Positions 12,159-23,011 of a stretch of 64,000 nt of DNA are shown here, piece by piece. The position numbers were made by a program, and so were the translations under genes. The stretch lies in contig NW_003314281.1 of the NCBI RefSeq assembly GCF_000143415.4, positions 1 through 64,000 on the forward strand, in the 5' to 3' direction. The stretch comes from Selaginella moellendorffii (Eukaryota > Streptophyta > Lycopodiopsida > Selaginellales > Selaginellaceae). Each line of letters starts with the position of its first letter. The stretch's first letter is position 1. The notes under the pieces were generated by a model. That model was not told where the DNA came from. It did not search any database and saw nothing but the letters and a program-made list of their open reading frames with translations.

Positions 12159-14423
12159 CTAAGGGGCTAGGGAAATTGCCATAACTTGAAGCCGATCAGG
12201 ACCGAGGATAACTTGATCTTGTTGATCAAAGGCAGGATTACCAGGCCTGAGACTGAGATAGGAGCGCCTTGAAAGAGCATCAGAAAGGCCTTGAAACTTT
12301 CCAGGTCTGTACTTGATAACAAAGTCAAACCGACTTAGGAATTGTGCCCACCTTGCTTGACGACGGCTTAAAACTCGGGAAGTGGCAAAGTACTTGAGAT
12401 TTTTGTGATCCGTCCAGACTGTTGTTTGATGGCTCGCCCCCTTCAAGAAACGGCGCCACTCTCCAAAGGAATCCACGATGGCAAGGAGCTCCTTGTCGTG
12501 GATTTCGTAATTGATCTCCGCAGGCTGGAATTTCCGAGAATGGAAAGCGACCGGATGAAATTCGTGATCCGCTCCGAGTTGAGACAGCACAGCACCAATG
12601 GCAAAGTCGGAGGCATCAGCCTCGATGAAGAAAGGTTGTGAGGAATAAGCATGGATCAAGACAGGAGCAGAACTGAAGGCCGCCTTGAGTGTGTCGAAGG
12701 CCTGCTGGGCAGCAGCAGACCAAGAGAAGGGAACATCCTTGCGAGTGAGATGCGTGAGAGGAAGGACAATGTCAGAGTAGTGAGCAATGAATTTGCGGTA
12801 GAAGTTGGCGAAGCCAAGGAAAACCTGAACGTCCGACATTGATTGTGGAGGCTCCCATTCAAGAATAGTCTTGACTTTGGCAGGATCCATCGTGATACCC
12901 TCAGGAGTGACAATGTACCCAAGGAACTCCACAGACTGCTGATCAAAGGAACATTTCTCAAGCTTCGCGTATAGGCCGTATTCTCGCAGCTTCGCTAGCA
13001 CCTTGCGTACATGTTCGTCATGCTCCTCCTGAGTTTTTGAGTAGATGAGGATGTCATCAAGGTAGACGATCACCATCTGATCAAGAAACTCCCGAAAGAC
13101 GTTGTTCGCCATATGTTGGAAAACTGCTGGAGCATTTGTCAAGCCAAATGGCATGACAGTGTACTCGAAGTGGCCATAGCGGGTTCGGAACGCAGTCTTC
13201 CATTCATCACCAGGCCGGATCCGGATCAGGTTGTATGCTCCACGGAGGTCGATCTTGGTGAAGAAGCGGGCACCGCCGAGACGTTCCAACAGGTCCGAGA
13301 TCAGGGGCAGCGGATAACGGTTCCGAACAGTCACCTTGTTCAAACCTCGGTAGTCGATGACTAGCCGCAAGCTCCCATCCTTCTTCTTGACAAAGAAGAC
13401 AAGCGCTCCAGCTGGGGACTGCAAATGCTGAATGTAGCCCGAGGCAAGGTTCTCATCCACGTACTCTTTGAGGGCCTTAAGCTTGGATGGGGATAACCCG
13501 TAGATAGGCCCCCATGGAGGTGACACTCCTTCCTGTAAATCAATGGGACAATCATAAGGCCGATGAACAGGCAGTACACTAGCTTTTTTCTTGTCAAACA
13601 CATCCCCAAAATCATGATACTTCTCAGGAAGACTGACAGGAAAAACATGCAAAGCAAAAAGAAAAAGAGGTTCTTCATGAAGGAGTTCTTTCATAGTGAT
13701 TGTGGAGATAGGAGGAGGCATACGACTAAATGGAATGATGAGACGAGGATACGGTCCAGTGTAAGATGGAAGAGAGGAAAAAGAAGAGGGTGAAAACTTT
13801 ATAGAGTCAGGAATAGAACCCCGATTTGAGTTTAGGGAACTTTTCCTGATTCGGACTCGATGAACAGTAGGGGAAGCCGTGGGAGAGATGAGCTGTAATT
13901 CCTTCCAATAGATTTGAGGCTGATGGAGTTGGAACCAAGGAAGACCGAGCACCACAGAGGAGGACTTGCTGTTGATGATGTTGAAGGTGATATCGGTGAT
14001 GGTGGACCTGATGTGTACTCGAACGGGCAACGTTTCCCTAAGTCCAGAAGATGGAGACACAAAATGCCCGCCGATGCCTTCAACCCTCAAATCCCGTATG
14101 GTAGGAGAAAGAGGAACGTGATGTCGGGCAGCAAAGTCCGTGTCCATGAAGCAGGAAGTTGCACCCGAGTCTAGTAACGCCAGAGCCTTGAGACCAGATT
14201 GTCCGGTGAAAGAAAGGAGACATGGGACGCGGAAGTTGCGGGAATTGGTGGTGGCTTTGATGAAAGGTGGTGAGGAGCTTGATAAAGAAGAAAAGTGATT
14301 TTTATTCGGGGAGTCCAAACAGACAGCTCCTACTCTGTTTGGACAGGGTCGTTTCCCGACTGCAATAGAGGTGGACTTTGAGGCAGAGTGAACTCGAGCA
14401 GTCGAGGAGGCTTCTTGGGACAT
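12159..14423 (-). CDS. Element 4 pol: protease, reverse transcriptase, RNase H (754 codons open)
   Basis: The longest retroelement frame in the window. From its N-terminus it shows a retropepsin with LALLDSGATSCFMD, RT with DGSLRLVIDYRGLNKVT, the catalytic VIVYLDDILIYSKTQ (YLDD box) and QSVEFLGYIVTPEGI, then RNase H with FFIEADASDFAIGAVLS and YEIHDKELLAIV, and the connection PGKFQGLSDALSRR. The C-terminus lacks integrase. A frameshift after 12,159 hides linker text (MDAIRNDLQSDDLASDIFPH) before the truncation. The upstream gag frame is broken, so expression of a working polyprotein is unlikely although this part is open. Confidence 0.85.
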   Translation of the reverse strand: MSQEASSTARVHSASKSTSIAVGKRPCPNRVGAVCLDSPNKNHFSSLSSSSPPFIKATTNSRNFRVPCLLSFTGQSGLKALALLDSGATSCFMDTDFAARHHVPLSPTIRDLRVEGIGGHFVSPSSGLRETLPVRVHIRSTITDITFNIINSKSSSVVLGLPWFQLHQPQIYWKELQLISPTASPTVHRVRIRKSSLNSNRGSIPDSIKFSPSSFSSLPSYTGPYPRLIIPFSRMPPPISTITMKELLHEEPLFLFALHVFPVSLPEKYHDFGDVFDKKKASVLPVHRPYDCPIDLQEGVSPPWGPIYGLSPSKLKALKEYVDENLASGYIQHLQSPAGALVFFVKKKDGSLRLVIDYRGLNKVTVRNRYPLPLISDLLERLGGARFFTKIDLRGAYNLIRIRPGDEWKTAFRTRYGHFEYTVMPFGLTNAPAVFQHMANNVFREFLDQMVIVYLDDILIYSKTQEEHDEHVRKVLAKLREYGLYAKLEKCSFDQQSVEFLGYIVTPEGITMDPAKVKTILEWEPPQSMSDVQVFLGFANFYRKFIAHYSDIVLPLTHLTRKDVPFSWSAAAQQAFDTLKAAFSSAPVLIHAYSSQPFFIEADASDFAIGAVLSQLGADHEFHPVAFHSRKFQPAEINYEIHDKELLAIVDSFGEWRRFLKGASHQTTVWTDHKNLKYFATSRVLSRRQARWAQFLSRFDFVIKYRPGKFQGLSDALSRRSYLSLRPGNPAFDQQDQVILGPDRLQVMAISLAP

Positions 14424-15295
14424 ACAGCTGCTTTGTGATTAGGATTAGCACAATAGAGGCAAAGATTATGAGATATTCGACGTTGCTTCTCAGCAGGACT
14501 CAACTTCCCTCTAATGAGTCGGGGAGTACCAGAAATATCCATCGGAACTGGAGCAGTAGGTTCAGGAGTATGCCCCGAAGACTCAAGCTGGGATTCCTGA
14601 GTCTGGGACGGAAAAACAGTGGTGTGGCGACTTTCCTAACAACGTTGAAAGAGACGATTGTCACATCGAACAGCTTTGTTGATGGCATCCGACAAGTCCT
14701 TGGGATCCTCCATGGTGAGCAACAAATCCTTGACACCGTTGTTGAGGCCGAAACAAAATTGGTCAATCAGGGCCCGCTCATCCCACTGAGTGTCCAAAGC
14801 AAGGAGTTGGAACTCTGCAGCGTAGATCGAGGCAAGACCCCTGAGAGAGACGTCTCATCTTTGTGGTAGCAGCCCGAACCCGATCCGTCTCACCAAAACA
14901 TGCTTCGAGCTTCTCTTTGAACAATTGAAGATCCATCAGTTCTGGAACCACGACCCCTTTCATGCTCTTCTCCAAAAGAGGAGAAAACCATGACAAAGCT
15001 GCACCTTCGAGCAACGTCCCAATCGCGCCGATTTGAGACTTGGGAGTAGGGTACCGCCGATGTTGAAGTGCGAAGATCAACTCCATCTGGTTCAGGAATC
15101 CGCGAAGCTCCGAACGCTTGCTTGAAAATTTCGCCGGGAAGCTCACCTTCGGTTCAGGAACTTTGCTGGATCCTTGAGCCGAAAGTGAAGCAAGCTCCTG
15201 CTGCATGTGAAGAAGGGTCGCCTTCAGCTCGGTATTCTCAGACTAGATTTTTGCAAGGACTTCAGCAAAGAAATCAGGATGGCTTGGAGACTCCA
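14330..15295 (-). pseudogene. Element 4 gag with zinc knuckle (broken)
   Basis: The gag start is MESPSHPDFFAEVLAKI at 15,295, followed at once by an in-frame TAG and then SENTELKATLLHMQQELASL. The capsid region reads FSSKRSELRGFLNQMELIF and GTLLEGAALSWFSPLLE. A frameshift separates it from the nucleocapsid CLYCANPNHKAAVCP at about 14,400, a CX2CX4HX4C knuckle. Stops and shifts make it non-functional. Confidence 0.75.
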
Positions 15296-15489
15296 TTGGC
15301 AAGAAGAAAGAAAAAAAGGGGGAAAAAAGCCAAAGGTAATCAAACAATCAAAGCGAGCTAAAAGAAAAGCAAAAACCACAATCTGAATCAAACTGTCAAG
15401 ACCCCCAACAAGATCAAGACTGGAAAATGCTAAAGACAAAGAGAAAAAGCTAGTGAAAACAAAGAAGAGACCTTAGACTGGTGTTGATT

Positions 15490-15780
15490 CAGATTGTGGA
15501 GAAATGGAACAAGGCTAACCTATATATACTATAGGTTGATGAAGCTCCACCACTCTTGAATCGAGGACGGCCTAAATATAGCTGAGGTCGAGGAGGCGCC
15601 ACATCATCATCAGGAATGTGGCTCGAGACTCAGGAATCAGGAAGTGTCTCGAGAGTCAGGAATAGGGAAGTGTCTCGAGAGTTAGGAATAGGGAAGTGTC
15701 TCGAGAGTCAGGAATGTGGTTTGTAGGTCAGGAATCCGGCGAGAGTCAAGAATGTGGCAAGAATTGGGGGATTCCTGACA
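15490..15780 (-). repeat. 5' LTR of element 4 with internal 26-bp tandem repeats
   Basis: Read leftward it begins TGTCAGGAATCC. It contains about four copies of a 26-bp unit around gtctcgagagtcaggaat (15,620-15,725) and a TATA-like tatatata near 15,522-15,530. The inner boundary is approximate because no second LTR is present and no convincing primer site was found. Confidence 0.65.
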
Positions 15781-17740
15781 GAAACGGATGCTTCGGACTT
15801 TGGGTTAGGCGTAGTTTTGAAGCAAGACAACCATCCATTAGCGTTCTTCTCAAAGAAGTTGGACAAGGCTCAAAGGAAGTGGCCTGCCCATGAGAAGGAA
15901 TTGTTTGCGGTGGTCAATATGCTCAAGGAGTGGCGGCACTACCTTGGGAGACACTTCGAGGTTTACACGGACAATGTGGCAACGAAACACTTCTTGTCAC
16001 AGCCCGACCTAAGAGGGAAACAGGGTCGGTGGGCCAATGCCTTGGCCGAGTTTGATTGCGAGATTCTGTACAAGCCTGGGAAGAGCAACATTGTGGCGGA
16101 TGCGCTAAGTCGAAAAGCGAGCTTGAGGTTGGCAATATCCAGTGCGACAGCAACCTTTTGGGACAATGTGCGGACAACATATGAGAACAATGGTCTAGCA
16201 CAAGAAGTGTTGCTGAGGAATCTAGAGGCACGGGAAGCTCACCAGAGAGGTGAGCTGCCAACGGAAGAGAAAACGGGTTATGCGGAACGCAACAGACTCA
16301 TCTATTACAAGCAAACGAGGGTGTATGTTCCAGAAGGGGAACTAAGGAAGGTAGCCTTAGAAGAGTGTCATGATGGACCTCTTGCGGGACATGGCGAAGT
16401 GCCCAAGACGATGGGCTTACTCAAGAGGAAGTATCACTGGCTAGATATGGCTAAGGACATCCAAGACTATGTAAAGACATGTCCAACATGTCAGCAGGTC
16501 AAAGCTGTGACTAAGGTTAGTGGGGGCTTGTTGCAAAGCATCCCAATTCCAGATCATCCGTGGAAATGTCTTACGATGGACTTTATCATGGGACTCCCCC
16601 CAAGCGAGGGGTTTGATGCGATATTTGTGGTGGTGGACCGATTTTCAAAAATGGCACATTTCATACTCACCACAACGGAAGTGGATGCGGAAGGTGTGGC
16701 GAAGTTCTTCTTCGAACAAGTGGTTCAAGTGCGGGGAAGGCCGGAAGAGATTATCTCAGATCGAGATAAGATCTTCACTAGTAGGTTCTGGAGAACTCTC
16801 CTGGAATAGTATTGCACCAAGTTGAAATTTAGCACAGCCTATCACCCACAGACAGGTATTGGGTATTAAGTCAAGTTTGATGGCACTAACACTTCTTGAC
16901 AAACGGACAAACGGAAAGGGTGAATAGATAGCTGGAGGATTATTTGCGATGCTATGTCTCGGGAGACCAGATCGATTGGGTAAGTCATTTGGGACTTGTG
17001 GAAATGTGTTATGAGTATCGGGGTGAGTCCATGGGAAGTCATCAATGGGCGAGCTATTGAAGGTCCTGTGGAACTCGGTGTGGCCGAGTATCATGGAGAG
17101 CTACCCGCAGTGGAGGCATTCATGGCGGAAAGACTCAACATTTGGAATCTAGTGAGGGATTCCTTGGAACGGGCTCAACAAAGGCAAACCAAGTACGCGA
17201 ACCAAAAGCGCCGGGATGTAGAGTTCCAAGCTGGGGAGAAGGTGTGGCTGAACACCAAGAACCTCAGGCTACCAAGTGGGATTAGTCGGAAGTTGACCCA
17301 AAGGTAAAAATGCATGTATTCCTGTAAATGAATTGATCTTGAGTTCCTTAAGCAGGTTCGCGGGGCTTTACGAGATTGAGGCACGAATTGGTAAAGTGGC
17401 TTACCGTCTCTGACTTCCTCGAGAGATGGGGAAGATGCACCCAGTGTTCCACGTGAACTTACTCAAGCTGTACTTTGAGGATCCGCTTCGCAAGAACCAA
17501 GTAAGACCTTTACCTGAGGTTATCCAAGGGGAAGAGGAATACGAAGTCAAGGCCATCCTCAATGCGCGCAAAAGCAAGTGACAAGGACGCAAGGTGAGAA
17601 AGTTCTATGTGAAGTGGAAAGGATTTCCACATTGTGAGGCAACATGGGAACCGGAGGAGAACCTAGCGAATGCGCGAGATCTAGTGGAGGAATTTCTGCA
17701 AGGCAAAACTCTATATACTTATGCAAAGTTCAATTAAAAT
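15781..17740 (+). pseudogene. Element 3 pol C-terminal half: RNase H, integrase, chromodomain
   Basis: The plus-strand frame resumes at ETDASDFGLGVVLKQD (RNase H), then KELFAVVNMLKEWRHYL and KSNIVADALSRK. Integrase follows with HHCC (HDGPLAGHGEVPKT ... TCPTCQQVK) and core residues in CLTMDFIMGLP and ISDRDKIF. A stop at 16,807 cuts the frame before STAYHPQTG. Around 17,585-17,735 a chromodomain is legible: FYVKWKGFPHCEATWEPEENL, preceded by a stop. The aromatic/acidic pattern YVKWKG...ATWEPEENL is the standard chromodomain signature, which in chromoviruses targets integration to marked chromatin. Confidence 0.82.
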
Positions 17741-18139
17741 ATCAATTTGCAAAGTTGAGCAAGTCGCATATGTTGGGACCCGAAGGCGCGCCGAAGGTAA
17801 GCTAATTAGCACGGGTTTGCTAGGTCAACCAGGTGTAGGGCACTAACCCCAACTCCCCGCGGGGATGTCGAATCTGTAGATGTATTCTACGGAGGTTGGG
17901 TTTAAGTCCCAACCCCCTAGTAAAGCAAGGCTGGGTTCAAGTCCCAACCCCATACTAGGGCGTGGTGAGGTGAGGGGTATAGGGACACCTATATTCCATT
18001 GTCATGGGCTCTTGGCCGAGGAGGCTAACTTAGGCACACCGCTAAGTGGGGGGATGCCCCCGGAGACATGGTCAACAAGTCGTAGCATAAAAAGAGACGT
18101 TCGATGTGGGCATCGAACTTCTTCTATGGGTGGTGGAGT

Positions 18140-19293
18140 TGTAAGGAACCGACTCCCCGAAATGTCGTAAGCTAAAGGATCCCTGAAAGCATGACCAAAA
18201 TGACAAAGAGTTCATCGGATGGGACCGAGTCAGAGATCGAGTCCAAGACCGACTCTGAGACCAAGTTCGAGATAGAGTCCGGGATCGAGCCGAGGCCAAA
18301 TCGGAGACTGAGATCGAGACTGAGTTCGAGACGGAGTCCGAGATCCAAATCGGGTCCGAGACCGAGTCCGAGGTCAAGTCCGAAGTTGAGTCCGAGATTG
18401 GGTCCGAGATCGAGTCCGAGATCAAGTCCGAGACCGAATCCGAAGTCGGGTCCGAGATCGAGTCCGAGATCGAATCTGAGACTAAGTCCAAATACTAATA
18501 CGGGTCAAGGGGTGAAAGCCCAAAGCGTGCGTCTCCCAAGGGGGGGGGAGGGGGAGGGGGCTGCAGGGCGTTCCAAAAGTATAGTAGGGATAATGAGGTC
18601 CAGGAACCAGTCTTGAAGGAACTTTCCAGAGGTGCTTCCAAACTGACTTGAGGTTGGACTGGGGCCGAGGGGCCTTAGGTGGGAGTGAGCATGGGCTTGG
18701 GTGGTGCTGGAGGGGCCACCTAGGTAAGTGCTCAAGAGTAGCTCCCACTCCCAAAAGTGAAACCGACTGCGGTGCTCCCGGCTCATGTGGAGTGGTGCCC
18801 CACTTGAGTACCTTGTGGCTCATTGGTCCTCGCCCTTCCTAGGGGCTTGGGCCTTCCCTTCGGGATGGAAGTGGGGGGGTAGAGGTACCCATACCGGGCC
18901 ATTAGGCCACGTGTTTCGCCCTGATGTCCCAAAGCAAGTGTTGCACCCAAGGCTTGGGATTTAGAGGGTCCCATGATCAAGTCTTATTGTACCAAGGGGT
19001 GTTAGGAACCTGGAGGCTTGGTGTGCTTGGCTGCTTGTGCCTACGGGGAGTGTAGCCAAACCTTAAGTCCAGTCTAACACGGGGAGGGGGATTAGGAGAG
19101 ATTTGGGAATCCGTGGATGGATGGCTAACGCTCTGTTGCTCGTATAGTGAGTAGCTGAAACCAAGTAGGACCAAGTAGGAGCTGGTACAATAGGTGGGAA
19201 CCTTGGTGAGGGAACTTAGCACAAGCCAAGGCAGTGTTGGTTGGATAGACGAGGTAAGTTGGTAAATTGGAAAGGAAAAATTTGTGGCTTACA
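18140..19293 (+). repeat. 3' LTR of chromovirus element 3
   Basis: Direct copy of 7,432-8,587, starting TGTAAGGAACC after a purine-rich tract and ending GGCTTACA. It is followed by ctacg, the partner of the ctaca before the 5' LTR. Confidence 0.9.
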
Positions 19294-21556
19294 CTACGCG
19301 ACATTGGTTTAAAGCTGAAGTGGTTGAAGTGCGTGTTTGGGTTTAAGGACACAACTTATCTCTGGTACTGTATTTCTCGTGAGGGTTTGCAAGTTGATCC
19401 TAACAAACTTGTGGCTATTCTAAAATTCCCTACTCTAAAGTGTATGAATGATGTGCAGCACTTTTTGGGCAAAGTGTAGTATCTCGGTCGTTTTGTGAAT
19501 CATCTTTCTGATCGCACTACACTGTTGCGAGCATTGTTGAAGTCATCAAAGTCATCTTCATTTGGTCTTTGGATTGTGAGTGGGCGTTCATGGATCTCAA
19601 AGAGCTATTGACAACTCCTCCGATTTTGGCATATCTTGACTACACTTAACCTTTTATTTTGTGTGTAGATGCTTCTAATATTGGTCTTGGGGTTGTGTTG
19701 ATGCAAGAGAGCTCGAGTGTGCTTGGTCAGCATCATCCTATTGCATATATCAACCGTACATTACAACCAGTGGAGATGAACTACTCCACGATAGAGAAAG
19801 AGTGTTTAGCAGCAGTCTGGGGTTTCGAGAAACTTCATGCATATCTACATGCTTCTCGGACGTTACTTGAAGGTGACTATGCTGTTATTACTTCATTATT
19901 GAAGCGGAAGAACCTAGTTGGTCATACTACTCGATGGGCTTTGAAGCTTCAGATATATGATTTTGATGTTGTTCATCACCCAAGGAGTTCTATGGATAAT
20001 GCTGATGCCCTTTCTTGAGCTCCTCTTCCTTCTCCACTCTCTTTTCATGTTTCTGATGAGCGTGTTACTCCTGCATCTGTGGATTTTCTAGACAAGGATT
20101 CTGTGCCCTCAGCAGTTGCTGTACTTGATGTTTAGTGTCCACAAGGCATAGAGCAAGATCTACCTTCTCTTGATGAGGTTCGCGAGGCTCAAAAGATTAA
20201 GCCGTGGATTCGAAGGCTTCGAGATGGGTTTGAGAATCCTGCATCACTTGCTGATGACTTACCTTTCCGGCATTTACATTCTTAATATCGCCTTGACGAC
20301 AGCCTTCTTTATTTTGTAGGGATGGATCTTGATGATCATTTACGGCTAGTGGTGCTTTCTGTCTTTATTCCACGGTTTCTCCATGCCTACCATGATTCTC
20401 CTGTTCTAGGTGGGCATATGGGACATCGTCATATAATCAAGAAGCTACGCAGGTCTTTGTATTGGCCGGAGATGCGACGTGATATTATTCGGTATGTGCG
20501 TAGCTGCATTTGGTGCCAAGCTCATAATACTCCCCCTCGGGTTGCGGAAGGACAGTTGTCGTCAATTGCAGTTTCCCGTCCATTTGAGTTGGTGGCATTT
20601 GATCTTATGGGATCTTTTCCACGGTTGACTGCTGGCAATGAGTATGTTATTATTGCTTCTGACTACTTGACTCGTTGGGTGGAAGTTGGTGCTCTTTCTA
20701 GTGCCTCTGCAACTGCTATTGGATACTTCCTCCTCAATCGAGTGGTATTCCAGCATTCTTATCTAGAGCGGATTCTTTCGGATAATGGTCCCGCATTTAT
20801 GGTTGAGGCATTTCATATTTTGACATCTTGGTTGGGGATTTGCCACACTTTCACAAGTGCTTATCGTCCACAATCAGACGGTCTGGTGGAACGGCTCATT
20901 TGGACGTTCAAGGGGATGATTGCGAAGTATGTGAACTTTCAGCATTCTGATTGGGATAGTTATTTGCCGTCTCTTCAGTATGCATATATCACTAGGGTGC
21001 AGAGTTCTGTTGGTGCTTCACCATATAAACTCCTATATGGTCATGATCCAATATTACCAACGGAGCTGGGTTTACCTTCGCGATTGCCACGAGTTGTGGA
21101 TGCTAGGTCATGGGATCAATATTTGACAAGCATTCTTCCACTTGTCCGAGCCAAGTCTGTCAAACACTTAGGCCGCGTACAAGTGGGACAACAACGGCGT
21201 TACAACTCCCATCATCGTCCACCTGCAAAGTACAAAGTGGATGATTTGGTGTTAGTCCATTTTCCCCATCTTACGGTATGTGGTTTATCTAAGAGGCTCC
21301 TTGCACAGTGGAAAGGACCGTATCGAGTGTTGCGGCAAGTTAGACCACAAGTTTATGAGGTTCGGCATGATGTCCAGCAGGCCAATCCTCTAGAGATTGT
21401 GCATGTGCAGCAGTTGAAACACTTTATAAAAAGGGATCAGGAGAAGTTAATCCCATTTACAGATCTGTTGATGCCTCCTCTTGATGTTCCTTCAGATCCC
21501 GGCCTATCTACAAGAGAACCCTGATGGTCTTCCATTATTCCGAGAGGAGGGGATGA
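19294..21556 (+). pseudogene. Element 1 RT end, RNase H and integrase (decayed)
   Basis: RT resumes as RDIGLKLKWLKCVFGF. RNase H is in 19,659-20,018 (CVDASNIGLGVVLMQESS, NYSTIEKECLAAVWGFEKL). An open frame of 400 codons at 20,322-21,524 encodes integrase: an HHCC finger (HDSPVLGGHMGH ... CIWCQAH), a core with FDLMGSFPRLTAG, LSDNGPAF and AYRPQSDGLVERLIW (the acidic triad), and a C-terminal beta-barrel (YKVDDLVLVHFPHL, LLAQWKGPYRVL). There is no chromodomain. Stops at 20,018 and about 20,283 and frameshifts upstream make the polyprotein non-functional, although the integrase frame is intact. Confidence 0.82.
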
Positions 21557-21731
21557 TGTGAGGGCCAAGTGTATGGCTATGATGCCGTATACTAATATTA
21601 GCATAGTGGGATTTTGGTAGCCGTCGGATTGGTTTCAATCCGGACCACTCGCTCCTGTATATAAGCTAGGGTTTTTGGGCTAATTGATATGCACATTTCT
21701 GTATTCCCTTTCTATATTCCATGCACTCACA
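21557..21731 (+). repeat. 3' LTR of element 1
   Basis: TGTGAGGGCC...CACTCACA, 175 bp, preceded by a purine tract (gagaggagggga). A TATA-like tgtatataag lies near 21,655. Both LTRs of element 2 match it in reverse orientation. Confidence 0.85.
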
Positions 21732-21831
21732 ATGTGAGGCAATCAATAATTCTAGGTAATGAAAATGATTTGGAGTGATATTCACTTCTCCTTGTACATA
21801 CTACAAGATGCAGTTCAAAAGAAAAAGAAAG

Positions 21832-23011
21832 GTGAGATTTTAAGTTGTCCAATGCACCCATGTAATTGGTTTTCTCTACTATTCTTGTACAAACAACTCT
21901 TCTGGATCACATCAAAATTTCACTCTAGAAATCGCTAATGTATTTTGTGAGAGATACATGAAAACTAGATGATTATGGTTTTTTATTTGCATATATGTGT
22001 TTAGATATGATTCTTTCAAAGCATATAATAAGAGATCAAGGTGATAAGTAAGTAGCCAAGTTTTCTTGCATTTTAACTATGAAACTAGAACTAAATCTAG
22101 TTATCAACAGAATTACATAGGTTAGAAACTTTCAACACTAAAAAGATGTTTGGCATTATGTACTGCACCCAGAATAAGCACCTGGATAACACTAATTAGA
22201 CTTCCTCTGGGCAACTTGTGAATGCAACTATGCAGGTGTGCTTCTACCATGGAGTGTGTATATACTGTTTAAATAGCTCTACTTATTTTTTGAAAGGTCT
22301 AATCAATAGTAAATAAAACTTATCAATTTGTTTCATATGTAAAGTTTTAATTTTCTGTTTCAAAGTAACAAAAAGTACTGCCAAAATTATTGGTTAAAGT
22401 TAGAAAAGAAATGCCTCTTCCAACAACACACAAATATAGAAAATAAAAAAATAAATTTAGAAGTTCACTCTAGGTTTGAAAAAAGTGTTATCAGTTTATC
22501 AAATTATTAGTTTTACCTTATATTTTTTGACTAAATGTGCAGGAGATTTATTATATAAGGTTGTTTTCTTACACTCATATTACCAAGTACTAAGTATGGA
22601 AAACAAATCATTTCTCTACTTAATTTTATTGCTTGTAGTCATTCTGAAAAATGAGAACTTTTGTAATGCCACTACAAGTATCAAAGTGGAAGGTTATGTT
22701 TATTGTACTAATTGTGGTTCACTTTCTCAAACTGGCATTTTGGGTAACAGAAATTCATCCCATCTTTTGAATTCTTTTTAATCTTGTTAAATCTTTTAGG
22801 TGCCAGGGTAAATCTGGTTTGTCTAGGAGACAGTGATTCAACATTTACAAATAATAAAGGGTTCTTTGATATCTCTGAATCAGTGAAAACTGGAACAGAT
22901 ATTGGGAATTGCCGAGTGAGTGTGGATGTAAGTAGAACACCCATATCACCCCGGGGGTGTTCTTTCTTAACAGACATAAATGGTGGGTCAAGTGGCCAAT
23001 CCTTAAGCACA
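21832..23011. repeat. Right arm of the inverted repeat (mate 1-1,251)
   Basis: Reverse complement of the window's left end, carrying Ole e 1-like copy B and its upstream region. The similarity starts 100 bp after the 3' LTR of element 1 and runs to the mirror of window position 1, so the true arm may be longer. Confidence 0.85.

Larger units (their letters stand above)
12084..15780 (-). mobile_element. Gypsy element 4 fragment: 5' LTR, gag, protease, RT, RNase H; no integrase or 3' LTR
   Basis: This is a different Ty3/gypsy family on the minus strand. The 5' LTR begins TGTCAGGAATCC at 15,780 and directly abuts element 3 RNase H. Downstream come gag, a CCHC zinc knuckle, protease, RT and RNase H. 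The coding text stops soon after RNase H, at a junction near 12,083 where the bases atcagg could belong to either element. It is therefore truncated, probably by an end-joining event with microhomology. Confidence 0.8.
7432..19293 (+). mobile_element. Chromovirus (element 3) nested in element 1, with 1.15-kb LTRs
   Basis: LTRs of 1,156 and 1,154 bp begin TGTAAGGAAC and end GTGGCTTACA. The insertion is flanked by ctaca before and ctacg after, a 5-bp target-site duplication with one change. A tRNA-iMet-type primer site follows the left LTR, and a purine-rich tract (tgggtggtggag) precedes the right one. Internal coding on the plus strand is a gag start, protease, then (from 15,781) RNase H, integrase and a chromodomain, which places it among the chromoviruses. 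The middle (9,201-15,780) is occupied by an inverted chromovirus fragment and a piece of another gypsy element. The gag and RT parts of this copy have been lost. Confidence 0.88.
4958..21731 (+). mobile_element. LTR retrotransposon element 1 (Ty3/gypsy), split by a nested insertion at 7,432-19,293
   Basis: The element has a truncated 5' LTR (about 4,958-5,037), a primer-binding site, a decayed gag-pol and a 175-bp 3' LTR. Removing the nested chromovirus leaves about 4.9 kb. The join is seamless: VCKVLDRL at 7,431 continues as RDIGLKLKWLKCVFGF at 19,294, the expected reverse transcriptase text. Order is gag, protease-like region, RT, RNase H and integrase, as in Ty3/gypsy. Many stops and frameshifts make it inactive. 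A close relative in the opposite orientation lies at 24,940-29,499. Confidence 0.85.

Noticed and set aside
18072-18616. Ser-Asp and Ser-Pro-Arg repeat frames in the LTRs
   Set aside because: Low-complexity translations of a purine-rich minisatellite; no start context or conserved domain.
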